This document shows, in pieces, positions 11,711-23,304 of a DNA stretch of 38,500 nucleotides (the first letter of the stretch is position 1; each line of letters begins with the position of its first letter). The DNA is from Glandiceps talaboti. Taxonomy: Eukaryota; Hemichordata; Enteropneusta; Spengelidae. The notes under the pieces are model-generated. The model worked only from the letters and a program-made list of their open reading frames with translations. It was not told where the DNA came from and ran no database searches. Both the position numbers and the translations under genes were made by a program. Where the stretch lies: positions 16,879,651 to 16,918,150 of the forward strand of contig NC_135563.1 of NCBI RefSeq assembly GCF_964340395.1. Direction: 5' to 3'.

Positions 11711-12427
11711 GCACGACGCTGTACTTTTAGCGAGATAAAGCTGTATCACTGTGACCACGACCTTATTCTGTTCAATGCTGCGACATTCAACGAATGCAGA
11801 CCGATACGACATGATAATATATAGATTGAGTGAATGAAAATGATTACATATTTTATATGCGATTCCCTCAAAGAACGATTAATAATTGTGGGATCATTTT
11901 TACAGGGAAAGTCCGAATCGTCTAGCATCATGTTGGCTTATTTTGAAACCGAGAGGAACGCTTTCACCGCCGTTTAAAATTACTGTGCTGCGACATTCGA
12001 TTTTCCCAGTATAACTAGTTACATGTATAATACAACAACTGTAATAGTTAGATATATTACAATACTTATAAAATGAAACCGTGCGCGTGTTTTGTCATTA
12101 AATATTCAAATGTACAGGGTTTATGTATACGATGCAAACAATATCGATAACGCAGTTTTTTGTGCGATTACATTTGCCACCTGTTTAACAAGAATGAGTA
12201 TAAGGTATCATGTCTCAGTATTATCTTAAAATATTGCACAGGGAACTTGCGAGTTCACTGCCCTCTGCATTGGTGTAATTTGAGCCATTGTCATCACCGC
12301 AATGCTTGGTCAAATTTTAATAAATGCAACATATAAGCATATGCATTCGTTTTGGGTTTTGGTTTTAAAATGTACATTGCAATTATATATTTTAAAAAGT
12401 TATAGCGAACCTACCCGCTACCTTCCT

Positions 12428-12631
12428 TCAAATTTCTAACAAGTTACAGAGACCAATCATGTATACAGTGGCGTCATATGAGCGGCATCCCTTTCCAGTG
12501 TTTCTTTCCCCATCCAGCGATGCAACCACATTTCCATTTTCGAACCACCATGTGCAACCAGCGTCTATCACGCCATTCCGTCCGAACCGACGGTTGATGA
12601 ATACTGGCACATATAAATCTTCGTTATTTGT
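12428..12631 (-). CDS. candidate terminal coding exon, family not recognised
   Basis: On the minus strand a plausible 3' splice site (TTGGATTGCCCAG, AG at 12633-12632) precedes 67 open codons to TGA, phase 0. The longer open frame upstream has no ATG near its start, so an internal acceptor is the better explanation. The peptide begins TNNEDLYVPVFINRRFGRNG and continues IDAGCTWWFENGNVVASLDG; it is rich in W, G, C and N like an extracellular or lectin-like fold. Composition is well balanced against AT-rich flanks. The opposite strand is also open (12459-12680) but lacks this texture. No upstream exon was located. Confidence 0.4.
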   Translation of the reverse strand, partial: TNNEDLYVPVFINRRFGRNGVIDAGCTWWFENGNVVASLDGERNTGKGCRSYDATVYMIGLCNLLEI

Positions 12632-13264
12632 CTGGGCAATCCAACAGGTGATGACATGCACTCACAGACACTGCGCGTAAGTTGGATATTACGTGTTGGG
12701 AGACACCTCGCATGACCTTCTCATGTTTTACCCATAAGACATCTTTCAGTGTCGTCTTCCTGTGGAAATGGCACTAGTCGGGACTGAGAGACGCTCTAAA
12801 CAAGGGTTCCCTAATGGAGTAATATTGAACGGTGAATGTACATAGTCTTAAAATTGTCTTTTAATTCAGTGATTGATTCTAAGAATCGTGATGTGTTTAT
12901 CAAATCGGTTGCCATGAATGTTATATCAGCATGTTATGTCAGCATAACAGTATAATAGTGAAAGTATATTGCATTTGAAATGAAAATAACGAGAACAATG
13001 TTTCGATGAGTAAATAGATAATAAATGATATATCAGCTTATTCAAAGACATGTTTTCAATATTTTTCCGGATTTTATCACGCCCGTGAACTTGAAGAGCG
13101 CTTATGGTTAACTACTTATCATAACAGAAATTACTCCTTATAAGTGTGTCATTCTGCACTTCTGTAAAATGTTCACTTATTAAAAAATATTTTCGGAATA
13201 ACCCTCGCTCCCGGGTTTACTTTAATTGTATTGTCTTGTGATGACGTTTTCAGTTGTTGTTATT

Positions 13265-13275
13265 ATGTATGTATG

Positions 13276-13339
<64 letters not shown>

Positions 13340-13500
13340 TATGTATGTATGTGTGTGTGTGTGTTTGTATGTATGCATGTGTGTGTGTGTGTGTGTTTGT
13401 ATGTATGTATGTGTGTATGTGTGTGTGTGTGTGTGTGTGTGTTTGTATGTATGTATGTATGTGTGTATGTGTGTGTGTGTGTGTGTGTGTTTGTATGTAT
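13265..13500. repeat. compound (TATG)n/(TA)n/(GT)n microsatellite
   Basis: Alternating GT and TATG blocks punctuated four times by the same GTGTTTGTATG transition, so the array itself has a higher-order period of roughly 40-60 bp. Confidence 0.95.
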
Positions 13501-13561
13501 TCTTAAACAATGGTGAGATTCATAAGCGATACAATATATTTATGAAAGAAAAAAGCAGATA

Positions 13562-15405
13562 ATATCAGCAGTTTAGAGAAGAAATAACCGTTGGAAAAAA
13601 ATCATTAAATTTGAATGCTTCTGCATTCAGTATGTGAATGTAATTAAGATGTGATCATTTGCATATTTATGGCGAATATTGCTATATTTGGTTATAAGGC
13701 CTAAAACCGGAAATACAAATATCGGGTTGTAATTAAGACTTCTTTGATTGCTATTTAGCTTCAAGTTGATAGCGTTCTATTTCCACGCGTAATGGTTGAT
13801 AATACGCCATTAAATTCAACAAGAATGAAGTGTGGGTACATGCTATCAAGATCGTTGTATACGGGCTGTGGCCGGTGAGTTTCAGTATACACACCGCGTT
13901 TCGATTACACTTCAACCCGATATGGTTGTTGGACTTTGCGTGCAAGTTATGCCTAATGATGAAGAGCGTTCCTCTGTGGTTTCCGTAAAGCTTGCTTTCA
14001 AAATAAGCTAACCCTCTCTAAAGGGCCCGTGGCTAGCTACTTCGAGCCTAATTTAGCTCGACTTTTATTGATTGGCGCACTCCATTCTTTGATTTTTGGT
14101 TTACTGTAAAGAAAGTCGATTCTAGTGAGAATCGATCGCCTGAAGGCAGGTAACCTGTTCGGGTAGTACGTCATCCACTTACACGACTCCAGCTCCCTAG
14201 TGTAGAGTGAAAGATGTCCACAAGATCAAAAGTTGTCCATGGTGGTTGCTGAAGTTTTGCTGTGTCGGGTTAGTTAATGTTTTATTTTTAGATACACCAC
14301 ATTTACTCTGTCTTGGATATTTCTTAAAATGAACGAGTTTCGACATACTAGTTGTAGCGTATACAGAGTTAAGCTTCCTTTGTGTACCACTATTGACAGA
14401 CACTTACGGAGTACGCTCACTGTACACGCAACGACAACATTTAATTACCGCGAAATGGTTCATTTTCACTTTTAAAGTCCGCCATCAAAATTAACAAGTT
14501 CGTGTGGCAAGAGAATACGCACAAACAGGCTGTGAGAACGATTGCAAAATGTAAGATCGGTGCACACTTATACCGGGTGTACTATCTGCGGTGCAAGTAC
14601 AAAACAGAGAGACCCCAACGGCTTTCTTCAAGTTGTCTTTTACCCACTACGTGACAAAAATACCAAACACATAGTCCCTTAAAAACGCTAACAAATATGT
14701 TATAGTTGTCAAATGAAATCTTTATGTGCATGAGACCTTGCAATTGCCTATATAACTCCATCTTTTTGTATTAACGTAGTGTAAGTACCATTGGAATGAC
14801 TGTTGACATCATATCTAGTATTTATTACATATTTTAAGCGCGATGGTTATTTTGTAACAGACGTTATATTTGCCCACTTGAAGTGAAGAAATTGACCTTA
14901 CACGTGAGAGGCCCTCAGGTTTGTTTTAGTGATAAACACTGGTTATCATGGCAGTCTTCAACTTCAAGTAATTTATCTGAAGTAGACACTCAAATATTTG
15001 ACCAGCAAATCTAATAAATTGGGTTGTTAAAGGCGTTACGAGAATGCAACAGGGTCAGAATATTAACAGAATCTTTCCTATAGGTACAATATCTCACTTT
15101 GTATAACTAATGTGTGTAAAGAACGTCTTAAAAGTCACAATTAGTATTATACACCGTCGAGTTCTTAGTGCATCTTTCATTTCACAGCCCATTTATTTGT
15201 TGATATATAGTTTAGAATTATTTAAATTTGTAATTAGTACCTATGCCCACGTCATTTTACACCTAAAGTAGTTATCAAAGATAAAAATTAACATGTTCAG
15301 TTCATTGGCAGTGGTTATGTTTATTCTGGCAAATTTTCATTGATATCGTGGCATTGACCAAGTATATAATCACCGTAATTCTAACACACAGTCACTAACT
15401 CATTC
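13562..15405. other. gene-poor DNA
   Basis: No convincing gene. A small perfect hairpin (8-bp arms, 4-nt loop) lies at 14116-14135. Confidence 0.5.
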
Positions 15406-15409
15406 ATTT

Positions 15410-15538
15410 ACTCACTCACTCACTCACTCACTCACTCACTCACTCACTCACTCACTCACTCACTCACTCACTCACTCACTCACTCACTCACTCACTCACT
15501 CACTCACTCACTCACTCACTCACTCACTCACTCACTCA
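15410..15538. repeat. (ACTC)n microsatellite
   Basis: About 32 perfect tetranucleotide units, without interruption, which implies recent expansion. Confidence 0.98.
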
Positions 15539-15544
15539 GAATTC

Positions 15545-17400
15545 ATTCTGTTCGTTTTATGGTTGTTACTCCGATGACTATTACACATGTACCTATAACA
15601 ACTTATGTTAATGACCACGATAGTCCATTTTAATGAGCGTCACGAATTTCACGAGTGCTGCGCTTCATTTAGAAGTGAACTTAGTCTGTTGAAATACCAA
15701 AGAGAATTACATTTTGTCGAGTTCAAATCTAGAGTGATTGCACCCAATGACTACGGTTACTCGGACACTGCTGAATCATTTGTAATGAATCGTTTAGTGT
15801 TCTGACGTTCAACGTTTCATAAAGTTTACAGTTTCCGGTCTTTACAAAATTGGAAATATTAGTTTTTGGCAAAAAAGCAAGGAGCTGTGATAAACTCAGC
15901 TCTGTTTACATCCCTCGAGATCAAGCTCTTCGAATTGGTCACCGCCACTTACTATTTTCACTTATTTGGAAAAGTGCCCATGGTAGAAATCTTGGAACAG
16001 ATCGGGTATCGTTTAGCTGGGATATCTTATTGCTGTGTGGTATAACAAACAAGTATTAGTTGCAAGTCAACTGCACGTACATTCTTTTGTGTTGGTACAA
16101 GGCAGCAATCTTGCTCTGTGTTGGACCATTATATCAAAACCTATGAATGCAAAAAATTCACCTTTTTCAACAAGGTAATTTTGTGTAAATATGCTTAGCA
16201 GACTATGGCAATCAGATATCTGAGAATTCGTCAAGTGTCCATCAGAACTTTTCGTCCTTCATTGGAGTAAAGGTGTTTTTGAAGCTTTTTAATCTGTTAT
16301 TGAAGTTGTTTGGTCTGTCTTTCCTGTATTTCACCGACTACTCATCCTACACATCGTCTCAGTGCATTTATCTATCTATCTACATTTGTATATGTATGTA
16401 TTATTAATTTGTTTAGTGGGTATATATTTATTTATTCATGTTTGGGTCTGTTATCGTTAATACCGTGATCACTGCTGTCTCCGCTGCGGTCTCGTCGGTC
16501 AAATTTCAATACGATAGAATATCGACTAATTAATACATGAATGAATAATAAAAAAGCCGACTGAATCTCCTTTTTCACACGCTGCTTATCGCCATAGCGC
16601 CCTCTCTGGGGAATTCCAATTACATTGCTCATGCGTGTCGTTCTTGCTGTATTCAAACCAGTCACTATGTTTGCAAAATAAACACAATCAGAGAAGTATT
16701 TTGCTATAAATGCTACCATCGTGTAAGACGGAAATAGACAGATTCTATGTTTTAATTCAAACAACTGTATTTACTCAGCATGGGGTCCGCGGTTATTTGC
16801 ACATCATATCATCATCATAATTATCACAGTTCATTTTATTGAAGATGAAGCGCTATTTCAATTTGATACGTATTTGCCCATTTCTACTAAGTTCAAAGGT
16901 CAATCTACTCAATACTAGTTCTGAAAAGGTGACTCTACACAATGTTATTTCATTTCATTCGTATTTGATACCGATGACGGAAACAGACAATTTACGGATA
17001 TTGTACGTGCCGAGAATTCATTTCCGCCACTCTCTCACTTCGTGTTGGTGATTTGCACACCTTTGAAAACGTCACGCGAATTCGGTTTTGTAATCACCAA
17101 AAGCTGTACGGATCGCCTTTCAGTGCTGATTCAACGAAAACAATGATTTCCAAGTGCATTAAATATTTAAAAGCAAAAAAAAATTCTTTTAATTTGGATG
17201 AATTCTCACACGAGAGATAACATTATCAGTATTCATTCTCAACATACACCCATTTGTCATCTTGTATTTCAGGAGACACGCAATCTCTCCCGTGACCAAA
17301 GCTTTGTAGTTAACGAATTCGGATCTATACATTATATCACACGAAATGTGTGAGGTTCAAGGTTAACGAGTTATATATATGAATTCCAAATTTCTTATAC
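15545..17400. other. gene-poor DNA
   Basis: ORFs at 15605-15805 (plus), 15850-16059 (plus) and 16432-16764 (minus) carry no recognisable motif. A DR1-like site is annotated separately. Confidence 0.45.
16890..16902 (+). promoter_or_regulatory. DR1-like nuclear-receptor site
   Basis: AGTTCA-A-AGGTCA, one position off the perfect DR1. Sequence match only. Confidence 0.3.
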
Positions 17401-17413
17401 AGCCATTAAATTA

Positions 17414-17456
17414 ACAATATGAGATATTAATATTTAATATCAATATTTCATATTGT
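17414..17456. repeat. AT-rich inverted repeat
   Basis: 21-nt arms with two mismatches around a single central T, able to form a long hairpin or cruciform. Confidence 0.8.
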
Positions 17457-17739
17457 ACAGTTGGAAGTAAAGGAGAGTAAAGAAACATTAACATAATGAT
17501 AAACACGTATGCCGTTATACTAATATTTTTTTAAAAGCTGGATTTATTTACAACGCTGGCCGAGATTTGGGTGAAAAGTATACATTTCTTATAAATGAAC
17601 ATATAATACAACATACTTTTAAAAGGTGATAAAATTAATCTTTAGATCTCAAATTATTCATTTTTTTCAAATTGTGTCACTTGTATCAAGTATATCCCCG
17701 AGAAAATATAAGGACACACGCATGTTGTTTTTTTCAAAT

Positions 17740-18134
17740 ACAATGGAAGCCAGTTGATTGTGTTGAAAGAAACCATCGTCTGACTAAACAAAATTCTTAG
17801 TAACACTGCTGCGGCTTCTTTTCATCGTTCGACGTGACAAATATCTTACCAACATTGTTACAATTTCTTCGCGTCGTGGGCTACAATTATCTTAGATTGT
17901 CGCCAGATCATATACATGTATATTGTAACAAATTATACACATTGTGCTTAATTTTTTTGACGCGTCACACGATAAGATGTAGCAATATTACTGAGATATT
18001 TGTCAAGCCAGATAATAAAATGTAGCAACGTCGAGTGAGATTGTTTTGTAGCCAGACAATACAATGTAGCACTGTTAGTAAGATGTTTGTTTAGTCATAC
18101 AACGATTTGTATCAACCTAACTGGCTTCCATTGT
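17740..18134. mobile_element. candidate MITE with long TIRs and internal 43-bp repeats
   Basis: The ends are inverted: ACAATGGAAGCCAGTT at 17740-17755 matches the reverse complement of 18119-18134 in 16 of 16 bases. Further in, 17781-17812 matches the reverse complement of 18097-18066 in about 27 of 32 positions, so the terminal inverted repeats span roughly 70 nt with a diverged middle. Three to four degenerate copies of a 43-44 bp unit fill the right part (starts near 17949, 17992, 18036, 18079), each with a GTAGCAA/TGTAGCA core, and the last merges into the right TIR. No transposase frame. A target-site duplication is not evident; a TA on the left faces TT on the right. Superfamily not assigned. 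Confidence 0.6.
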
Positions 18135-18139
18135 TCGTT

Positions 18140-20100
18140 TAGAGTATCAGGCTCAAGAAAGTCACGTGAGAACCACTTGTACACACGAGATCTGGGATCC
18201 CACCAGATGCATCCTGACTTATTAATGTCTACTTTTCATCCATAATACATAAATGACACCAAACGAAAGTATAAACTTTGATTTTACGTCTAATGCACTA
18301 GTTTTACTGCGTTTCTTAGTGCCATGTCGTGAATTTGAAACAATACGGTGTCGGTGTTTTTTTATTGTCGTTACTTCCATTACAAGTACGTGTATAAAAC
18401 GCCGTGAATGTTTAACATGGTTTACTGACATTATCAATTTGGTTTAATTACAACGTATCAATACTGGATGGGTGAATGTCACATTTAATCGTCAGCACCA
18501 TTCAAATTGTCTTAGCAACGAAAACGTGGCTCTCAACTTGATTATGCACTTGTAAAAGCTTCAAAGTTCGTGTTACAAACTCCAGTAACATACAACCGTT
18601 TCTTTACGTTTGTGATTTGAAAACAACTAGAATTATTAGTCAGAACCAAGTGAGTGATTTCGTTCCAATGTGCACTTTGGTCATCAAATATAACTGTTGG
18701 TGTTTTTCCGTACCATTTTGACGACATTGGGTTTTTAAATGCCAATGTACACATATCATCTCATGATACAGGGTGTTCGTTTGCTAATGCCCTGTAGTTA
18801 GGGGGTTAAATGCAGGTGGTAAACAATTTTTTGGGGAGCTAGGATGAGATCTAATGAACGAAAAATGTGATGATGTCACGCATAGCCCATGTCATTAACA
18901 TCATAAATCTTTGCATACCTGAAGGACGCTGGGGGGCTACCAAGCCTTACAAATGATAACGACGTTGTATTTTATCAAACCGATGGTGACCATAAATTCA
19001 ATTCGGTCATGTAATCTGACATTGGGAAACCCAACATAAAAGTTTCATATAAAAATTGAGCTGGTCAGAAACATTAGAATTCTTCAATCTTTCAGCCTGC
19101 CTTTATTTCCATAGCTTCATAGGTATACGAACATTGCCAAATATATAGTAAACATGTTGTGCTTTTGATTAGTTTGTGTACAGAATCAAAGAAACCGAAA
19201 AGGTAACAACTGAAACCATGACAATCCCCAAGTCGATAGCAAACGATCGCGAGATCTCGAATAACGTTCTAAAACGTGGGTGGTATTTACTGGTAAAGAG
19301 GAATGATACTTGAGCCAAAACGGATTGTCTAAATTGTATGACGTCACTCATCCGGGTATCTGATATCCCAATTTCAGACAATACCTTAAAATGAAACGTA
19401 AAAAAACCTTTGAAAACAAGATGCTGTTGTTTCGATGTTTATATAGGACCCGAAACTACTGAAAATAAATTTTGACATTTCCAGTTATTTCGCAATCTGA
19501 CAAGCATTGTTCTGCTGAGCACATGAATAATGTCAACTTTTGAATCCAGTTGTATAAAAAATGAATAAAAAAAATTAAATCAATCGTGACACTGTAGTCA
19601 TTAGTGTATGCATAGAAAACTCAAATATATTTTATTTCACAAAACAAAATTTAATAACTTTTCCCTTTCTGTATTAAATCATAACAATATAATTACATGT
19701 ACATGTTCAAGATGACTTTAGAAGATGTATCATTAAGTTAATTCTTTTCACAGATTTCTGTACAATGAGTAAGATGATGGCAATGAAACACCGTACGACT
19801 CAACAAAATAAAGTTTGAATACCCCTGTTCACATTTCTTGTTCTTTAGTTGATTGTTCCTGGGCTGTATCAAAGCGAGTTACTAGTAGTTTGACACCCCG
19901 ACATTTTATCTCGCTGACAAAAGAGTCAAAGTATATATTATATGCGATGTGTGTGTATAAAATCAAGGTATCGATCCGATCTTTGAGAAGACAAGTTTGC
20001 GCAAGCGTCAATTTGGGCATAAATCAACTTATCGGTATATCATGTGGTGAGGGAGTGATTATTTTTAGCAATATTGATTGATTCTTGCGGCAAACAACAT
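18140..20100. other. gene-poor DNA
   Basis: No supported gene. A 63-codon ATG-to-stop frame on the minus strand (20020-19829, begins MPKLTLAQTCLLKDRIDTLI) overlaps an 88-codon plus-strand frame (19815-20081) that follows a reasonable acceptor at about 19848; neither has a recognised domain, and the strand cannot be decided. Confidence 0.4.
19339..19346. promoter_or_regulatory. perfect CRE palindrome
   Basis: TGACGTCA, the CREB/ATF full site. No promoter context found. Confidence 0.3.
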
Positions 20101-20107
20101 TGACTCA

Positions 20108-20133
20108 CTGGATACATGTAGCTATGTATCCAG
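20108..20133. repeat. perfect short hairpin
   Basis: 10-bp arms CTGGATACAT / ATGTATCCAG with loop GTAGCT, about 1.3 kb downstream of gene A's stop codon. Confidence 0.7.
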
Positions 20134-20231
20134 CGACTGGTCTACAAAGCAGTAAAATAAAGAGTCCAAATGAACGGTTGAGTGATGACTATGTAATTGA
20201 GTATAAAGTACAATGATTCGGTTAAACCCAA

Positions 20232-20257
20232 TTTATTTACTTTGTTATTTATTTATT
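20232..20257 (-). terminator. candidate polyadenylation signals of gene A
   Basis: Three AATAAA hexamers (minus strand) overlap here, the first canonical ones I found downstream of the gene A stop. Using them would give a 3'UTR of about 1.2 kb. Closer non-canonical hexamers (TATAAA near 21394 and 21357) are alternatives. Confidence 0.35.
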
Positions 20258-20845
20258 TAATGATAATCCCTGGGTTTACATTAAATCCGACAAAGCGGTG
20301 TACATTTGTCAAGAAATTGCTAATATTTTTTGATAGTAGTTCTTGCATATTGGAATAAATATGTTGTGTTGTTAAGAATTCCTTTTTCAGATTCGTGTAC
20401 CTTGATTTTAAGAGGAAGCTTCCGAAAGTTAAAAAGCAATTTGGAAAAGGCTAACAACCTCGTTTTAGAGAAGTTATGAACCATTCCGAATGCACATGAT
20501 TTATACCTGAGGAGTTACTTAGTTCGAAAAGTCTCGCCCTTAGGGCTAATATATCATCACTTCATATTGGCAGGGTCGAGGCCCAACACCTTCTCAACAA
20601 CTTGTTTTAAAAGGGTAATGAAGAGAAGGCACCATGTTGTGACAAATTTTCGATCAATAACTGGCAGAAAAATAATGGGGGCGGTAAGCTTTGGTGAGAG
20701 TTATGGTCGGAATAAAAACTTGTACGAGTAGAGCGTCGAAGTCTATTGTTACTCCGCCAAGGCAGCAACTTTTTTTTCTGGAGTCTTACACTATATAAAA
20801 CAAACAAACCAAAATGCTACAGTTTTGCCGCAACTTGAGAATAAT

Positions 20846-20859
20846 GTTGCCATGACAAC
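20846..20859. promoter_or_regulatory. RFX X-box-like site
   Basis: GTTGCCATGACAAC, near-consensus paired RFX half-sites with a 2-nt spacer; downstream of gene A. Confidence 0.35.
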
Positions 20860-21409
20860 CTTTATCTTATTTCATCGATATTTCACACAATACGTAATTA
20901 TACTGTAACGGGTTACGATGAATTGATTTTTGGAGAAATAGTTTCTCTCACTCCTGAACTTTTTCGATGACATTGATTAACGTCGAGTGGATTCTAAACA
21001 TCAGTGTTCTAATCCGCTTCTAATTCTGAATGTTTTGATCGATTTTTCATCCTACGGGATCTGGCAACACTATTCAGTGATCACTATAATTATACCAAAG
21101 TCAATGTTCGTATCATACGCCATCTTCAAATTAAAAAGATAATGAGTGAACATTGTCATAAAATGACGCTAACAAAATGACTCCTAAATGTGTAAATAAA
21201 GTTAACGAGTCGGACTCTGCTTTGCTGGTTACAACAACAAAAAACGGGGTATTTTTGAACATACAGGCAGTATTAAGTTTGAATACAATAAACACTGTGC
21301 GTTCGCCTAAGCCCCCTCGTGGCAGCGTACACCAGTCAAAAAACAAGGAGTGAACAGTATTCTTTGGAGATTTATATGGATTTACAATTTATAAGTTTGG
21401 ATATACTTT

Positions 21410-22471
21410 TTATCTTCCATCCTCTTCTGAGTTCCACTTTCCGTACAATTTCTCGTGGATTTTAGTCTGTGAGTTGACTTCATCAAGCCATTTCATAATT
21501 CGTTCTGTCTTTCGATGATCGCAGAAATTTATATGTGGTGATGGTATCATTAATGGTTCCAAACTGTCTTGAACATGGACGGTAGTTGAAGTTTCATTGG
21601 TGTGGCCATTACGTTGATCTGCTGTGGGGGCATTTTGTTTTGACTGTTGTAGCTCTTTAGTGCCAGTCACATTTTTGGCAAATTTATTAACTTCGTTGTT
21701 TGTACTGGTAGTCGTTTGGGGTGGAGGCTTGCGAAGCCTTTGTTGACCCAAATATCTTTTGCACCAAGCCTCCGTTGCAGCTGAAACTCTGGCTGCATCA
21801 AGGTCCGCTTTGCCGACATCACCAGCCGACTTTGAGTTTCTCGGAGTTACTGTAACCTTAATAATCGGTGTTCGTCCATCCTCGTTTCCTTCCTCGTCAC
21901 ATTTTTCCTCATTCGTCGGTTTTTGCGATGCGTTATACCGCTGTATCCCCTTGACTACTTCGTCTCCTTGTTGTACAGCGGTGAAGTGAACACGACGGCG
22001 ACCGTTTTTATCCCACGACGTAGCTGGTCGTATTTCAGTCTTTTTGCCTGTTAGGGCGTGAATTTTGTCATTTTCCGCTGGTCGCACTTGAAGGTTCGGA
22101 ATTCCCTCCGTCCATGAATGTCTCGTTTTGTTGTGTTTTGTTGTTATTGTTGATGTACCTGCATTGTGTTGTGTATTCACCATAGGCAAACTCTTAGCCC
22201 TGTGTCCACGTATACTGAACGACGGTTTCTCTTCTATAGTGGGCAGTTTTTCATTATCCGAGTGCAGTTCTCGTGTCCAAAAGTTTGACATGGTAGCTGT
22301 AGGTAGGTTAGTTCCACCGATGAGCAGAGAGGACGGAGATAAGTAGTAAACGGAAGAAGAGGACTGCATGTTACGTCGACTGTGGGTTGCTGGCAGTTGA
22401 GTATGTGTTGCCGTGTTAGCATGTACTCGTATTGTCGTGAAACCACGGTGAGCTGTGCGATCTAACGGCAT
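21410..22471 (-). CDS. gene A: uncharacterised disordered protein, WLD-family paralogue
   Basis: A 353-codon frame, far longer than any neighbour, starts at ATG 22471 and ends in TAA. It is the first ATG after an in-frame TGA at 22501-22499. The protein is Ser/Thr/Asn/Lys-rich with no signal peptide or membrane segment and looks mostly disordered. Four blocks match gene B in order: residues 38-71 (SSSVYYLS... then SNFWTRELHS), 147-160 (IRPATSW then GRRR), 201-211 (TPIIKVTVTPR) and 320-333 (RKTERIMKWLDEVN). The last is predicted as a short amphipathic helix. A basic GRRR and KRYLGQQRLRK could serve nuclear import (inference). Function unknown; conserved short linear motifs in a disordered chain suggest an adaptor or regulatory protein, but no family is recognised. 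The upstream leader has three short upstream ORFs and a likely 5'UTR intron. Confidence 0.85.
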   Translation of the reverse strand: MPLDRTAHRGFTTIRVHANTATHTQLPATHSRRNMQSSSSVYYLSPSSLLIGGTNLPTATMSNFWTRELHSDNEKLPTIEEKPSFSIRGHRAKSLPMVNTQHNAGTSTITTKHNKTRHSWTEGIPNLQVRPAENDKIHALTGKKTEIRPATSWDKNGRRRVHFTAVQQGDEVVKGIQRYNASQKPTNEEKCDEEGNEDGRTPIIKVTVTPRNSKSAGDVGKADLDAARVSAATEAWCKRYLGQQRLRKPPPQTTTSTNNEVNKFAKNVTGTKELQQSKQNAPTADQRNGHTNETSTTVHVQDSLEPLMIPSPHINFCDHRKTERIMKWLDEVNSQTKIHEKLYGKWNSEEDGR

Positions 22472-22484
22472 AATACAACCAGCT

Positions 22485-22553
22485 TCAGAAAATAAGGGTC
22501 ATTTCAACATCGACAGAAGAAAACTGCGTCGAAATTCCCTGATGGTAGCACAT
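22485..22553 (-). promoter_or_regulatory. upstream ORF cluster in the gene A leader
   Basis: In the leader directly before gene A, the minus strand has a 22-codon uORF (22553-22485) ending 13 nt before the main ATG. Two minimal ones accompany it: a 3-codon uORF MAG (22616-22605) and a 3-codon uORF MLK (22510-22499, in frame with the main ORF and overlapping the 22-codon one). If transcribed as inferred, ribosomes must reinitiate or leaky-scan to reach gene A, a usual sign of translational control. Confidence 0.5.
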
Positions 22554-22642
22554 TCTGTGTCAATAAACGTGGCTCTCCGCGTTAACAGGTAGCTCGAAAC
22601 GTCTTCAACCTGCCATTGTACCACAGCAAGTGTTGCAATTAT

Positions 22643-22803
22643 CTAGAATACAAAGGGACACATAGCATTATCGATTGACTTCCCAAGTTGGATACGTCGG
22701 AGTGTGATGATAAGTCCTAATATATACTAGTATTTTAATAATTAACCTTTTCATTAATTTTAGCCACATCTACCTAAACTGTGTTCAGAACATGCTCGCT
22801 TAC
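22643..22803 (-). other. predicted 5'UTR intron of gene A
   Basis: Minus-strand donor GAAG|GTAAGC at 22804/22803 and acceptor TGTGTCCCTTTGTATTCTAG ending at 22643 bound a 161-nt intron. Exon 2 then starts at 22642 and holds the rest of the leader and the whole CDS. This mirrors the layout of gene B. The transcription start is not obvious; no clear TATA box is seen between 22810 and 23000. Confidence 0.5.
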
Positions 22804-22877
22804 CTTCGATAATTTGTTCGTCTTCGTATACGTTTAAAACATCTACTTAGTCCCGAGAGGTAAAAGTCCTTGTTGTC

Positions 22878-22902
22878 GTTGCCATGCACACAGTACACTG
22901 TG
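22878..22902. promoter_or_regulatory. possible proximal promoter elements of gene A
   Basis: An RFX half-site GTTGCCATG (22878-22886) is followed by an inverted repeat CACAGT-AC-ACTGTG (22889-22902), about 75-100 bp upstream of the predicted exon 1 donor. Position fits a promoter-proximal region; function is inferred. Confidence 0.3.
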
Positions 22903-23163
22903 CCTGAGGCGATCGACACACACTATACACAGTGTCTGCCTGTCACGGTGAGTAGGCGTATCACATACCACAGTAGCCAGCTCGTTATCTCCACTACGAT
23001 ATTTTCATTTCATCGGTTGATGTCGAGATTTTCAGTTGATTAAGTACTGTTTGGCCTGTTACGGGTATAATAAACTTAAACAATGTCAAAAGCGATCGAT
23101 CGAGTAACTCAATTACACGTTTGAAACGCAATGGCCTGTTGCCTTGACCACAGTTATAAGGTG

Positions 23164-23177
23164 GTTGCCATAGAAAT
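23164..23177. promoter_or_regulatory. RFX X-box-like site
   Basis: GTTGCCATAGAAAT, a common form of X-box, about 360 bp upstream of the predicted gene A exon 1 end. Confidence 0.35.
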
Positions 23178-23304
23178 GACCCATTAAAATAGTCATCTAA
23201 TCTAATGATTGAATTTCGTTCATTTACTCTAATATATTCTCCGTGTGGTCGAATTCTTTCTGAGATATGGTGACTCGAAGAATTAACCATGTAATTGAGA
23301 TGTG

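Noticed and set aside
20508-20545. Hammerhead-like string CTGAGGA followed by CGAAA
   Set aside because: The C3-A9 and GAA core strings are present but the intervening stem II pairs only at its first base pair, and no stem III with U-H cleavage site closes.
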